Shown: one piece after another, positions 6,105 through 7,237 of the stretch
Layout of the letters: every line of letters starts with the position of its first letter
Numbering within the stretch: position 1 is the first letter of the stretch
Assembly (NCBI GenBank): GCA_007117185.1
Contig: SKHA01000349.1
Location: 1 to 7,237 of the forward strand
Direction: 5' to 3'
Source of the DNA: Spirochaeta sp.
GTDB taxonomy: Bacteria; Spirochaetota; Spirochaetia; DSM-27196; Alkalispirochaetaceae
DNA: 7,237 nt
The notes under the pieces: generated by a model
Told to the model about the DNA's origin: nothing
What the model saw: the letters and a program-made list of their open reading frames with translations, nothing else
Database searches by the model: none
Program-made: the position numbers and the translations under genes

Positions 6105-7237
6105 ATGCTGATGAAGCAGAACGAGTACACCACCCCGGTTCTGATTGTCGGGGGCAGCCTCGGAGCCGTTGCCGCGGCACTCTCCTGCGGACGGATGGGG
6201 GTGCCGGCGATAGTCGCCGCGCCGGACCACTGGATCGGCGGGCAGGCCACCTCCCAGGGGGTGCCGCCGGACGAGCACCCCTGGATCGACACCACCGGGT
6301 GCACTGCCTCGTACCGTGAGTATCGCAACCGGGTCCGCCAGTGGTACCGCACCCACCTTCCCCTGGCTTCTCGCTGGGCGCTGGAGCCGGCGCTCAACCC
6401 CGGGGGCGGCCACGTGTCGCCCATTACCCACGACCCGCGGGTTTCCCTTCAGATACTGCGGGAAATGCTCCTGCCCTTTCAAATTTCCGGGGTGGTGACG
6501 GTGCTCACCGGGCTGCGTCCCCGGGCAGTGGAGATGGCGGGAGATCGGGTGCGCGCCGTGGACTTCCGGGCAGTAGATTCCCGGCAGGTGCAGATCACCG
6601 CGGACTGGGTGGTGGACGCCACCGAGACGGGGGAGCTGCTGCCCCTGAGCGGGACAGAATACCGCGTGGGTGCCGAGAGCCAACGGGAGTTCGACGAGCC
6701 ACACGCTCCGGAGGTTGCCGACCCACGGAACCAGCAGGCGGTGAGCTGGTGCGCCGTCCTGGGGCGGGACGCAGCCGGGGCGCACGCCACCGCGCCGCGA
6801 GCTCCGATTGAGGCACCGGCAACGTACCACCATTGGAAGACCACCGTGGCGCCGTTCTGGCCGGGGCCGCAACTCTCCTTCACCACCATCTCGCCCTTTA
6901 CCCTTGAGGAGCAGCACACCAGTCTGGACCGGCTGTGGCTCTACCGCCGCATCCACCGTCCGGAGTTGTACTCCCCGGACCAGGCCGCGGTGGACACCAC
7001 GGCGCTCAACTGGCCGCAGATCGATTACTGGGAGAAGCCCCTGGTGGACGACCCGGCGCGGGACGACCCGGCGCGGGACGACCCGGCGCGGGGTTCAGGG
7101 GACCAGCACAACGTGGTCCAGGCGAAGGAGCTCACCCTGAGCTTCATCCACTGGCTGCAGACCGAGGCGCCGCGGCCCGAAGGGGGCACGGGGTACCCCG
7201 AGGTGTTCCTGCGTACCGATATCTTTGATACCCCCGA
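6105..7237 (+). CDS. FAD-dependent oxidoreductase, 3' end missing
   Basis: The first 377 complete codons are present and no stop occurs before the edge. The protein belongs to the FAD-dependent oxidoreductases (FAD_oxidored-like) marked by WIGGQATSQGVPPDEHPW (43-60). An N-terminal Rossmann segment precedes this (VLIVGGSLGAVAAAL, 12-26). Further family-like blocks are VVDATETGELLPLSG (169-183), ADPRNQQAVSW, FWPGPQLSFTT, LNWPQIDYW and HWLQTEAPRPEGGTGYP. It probably oxidises a small organic, perhaps sugar-derived, substrate in the cytoplasm; no signal peptide is visible. The glycine motif reads GGSLGA rather than GxGxxG, and the usual acidic residue after the second strand seems to be Ala39-Pro40, so cofactor binding may be atypical. 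Three DDPAR repeats occupy residues 315-329. The ATG at 6105 abuts the regulator's TAG, with GAGGA at 6096-6100; the ATG at 6111 is an alternative with better spacing. Reaction and substrate are unknown. Confidence 0.85.
   Translation, partial: MLMKQNEYTTPVLIVGGSLGAVAAALSCGRMGVPAIVAAPDHWIGGQATSQGVPPDEHPWIDTTGCTASYREYRNRVRQWYRTHLPLASRWALEPALNPGGGHVSPITHDPRVSLQILREMLLPFQISGVVTVLTGLRPRAVEMAGDRVRAVDFRAVDSRQVQITADWVVDATETGELLPLSGTEYRVGAESQREFDEPHAPEVADPRNQQAVSWCAVLGRDAAGAHATAPRAPIEAPATYHHWKTTVAPFWPGPQLSFTTISPFTLEEQHTSLDRLWLYRRIHRPELYSPDQAAVDTTALNWPQIDYWEKPLVDDPARDDPARDDPARGSGDQHNVVQAKELTLSFIHWLQTEAPRPEGGTGYPEVFLRTDIFDTP
7047..7091 (+). repeat. Three perfect tandem copies of a 15-bp unit inside the oxidoreductase gene
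   Basis: The unit GACGACCCGGCGCGG occurs at 7047-7061, 7062-7076 and 7077-7091 with no mismatch. Being 15 bases long, it keeps the frame and encodes DDPAR three times (residues 315-329). The base-level identity points to recent expansion by replication slippage. It lies between the DYWEKPLV and AKELTLSFIHWLQ blocks, which look conserved, so it probably extends a surface loop. Confidence 0.95.

Noticed and set aside
5916..6956. 346-codon open frame on the - strand
   Set aside because: It is antisense to the regulator end and the oxidoreductase, with no family resemblance. The + strand proteins explain the region.

Overview
The window is about 7.2 kb of GC-rich bacterial DNA, roughly 58-62% G+C in lines sampled from the first genes and about 68-75% in lines sampled from the last gene. 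Every convincing gene lies on the + strand, and the genes are packed head to tail with overlaps or very short gaps. No RNA gene, insertion sequence, CRISPR array or phage gene is visible. The lineage cannot be fixed from the sequence. The gene families (sugar ABC permeases, a GntR/LacI hybrid regulator, a LamG-type protein and a 'WIGGQ..TSQGVPPDEH'-type FAD oxidoreductase) would suit a free-living heterotroph such as a high-GC spirochaete, planctomycete or chloroflexote. That placement is a low-confidence inference.

Layout: (1) the 3' part of a carbohydrate ABC transporter solute-binding protein, cut by the left edge; (2) an 85-base gap holding a perfect 12-bp stem-loop; (3) a MalF/UgpA-type permease; (4) a MalG/UgpE-type permease whose start overlaps the previous stop by one base; (5) a 45-base gap, then a GTG-started GT-B glycosyltransferase of GT4 type with an intact EX7E motif; (6) a 194-residue cytoplasmic LamG/concanavalin-like jelly-roll protein overlapping it by ATGA; (7) a 390-residue transcription factor with a GntR winged helix fused to a LacI-type sugar sensor, whose GTG start shares one base with the previous stop; (8) directly after that, the first 377 codons of an FAD-dependent oxidoreductase, cut by the right edge and carrying three in-frame copies of a 15-bp repeat.

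The layout reads as one operon for uptake and intracellular processing of a glycoside. The binding protein and two permeases import the substrate, with an ATPase supplied from elsewhere. The glycosyltransferase and oxidoreductase probably act on the substrate or its product, and the GntR/LacI hybrid senses a sugar ligand. A GT4 enzyme in an uptake operon has a precedent in the Thermococcus litoralis trehalose/maltose operon, where TreT sits beside malEFG. The substrate here is unknown. The least understood parts are the GT4-LamG pair, the altered nucleotide-binding motif of the oxidoreductase and the DDPAR repeats within it.
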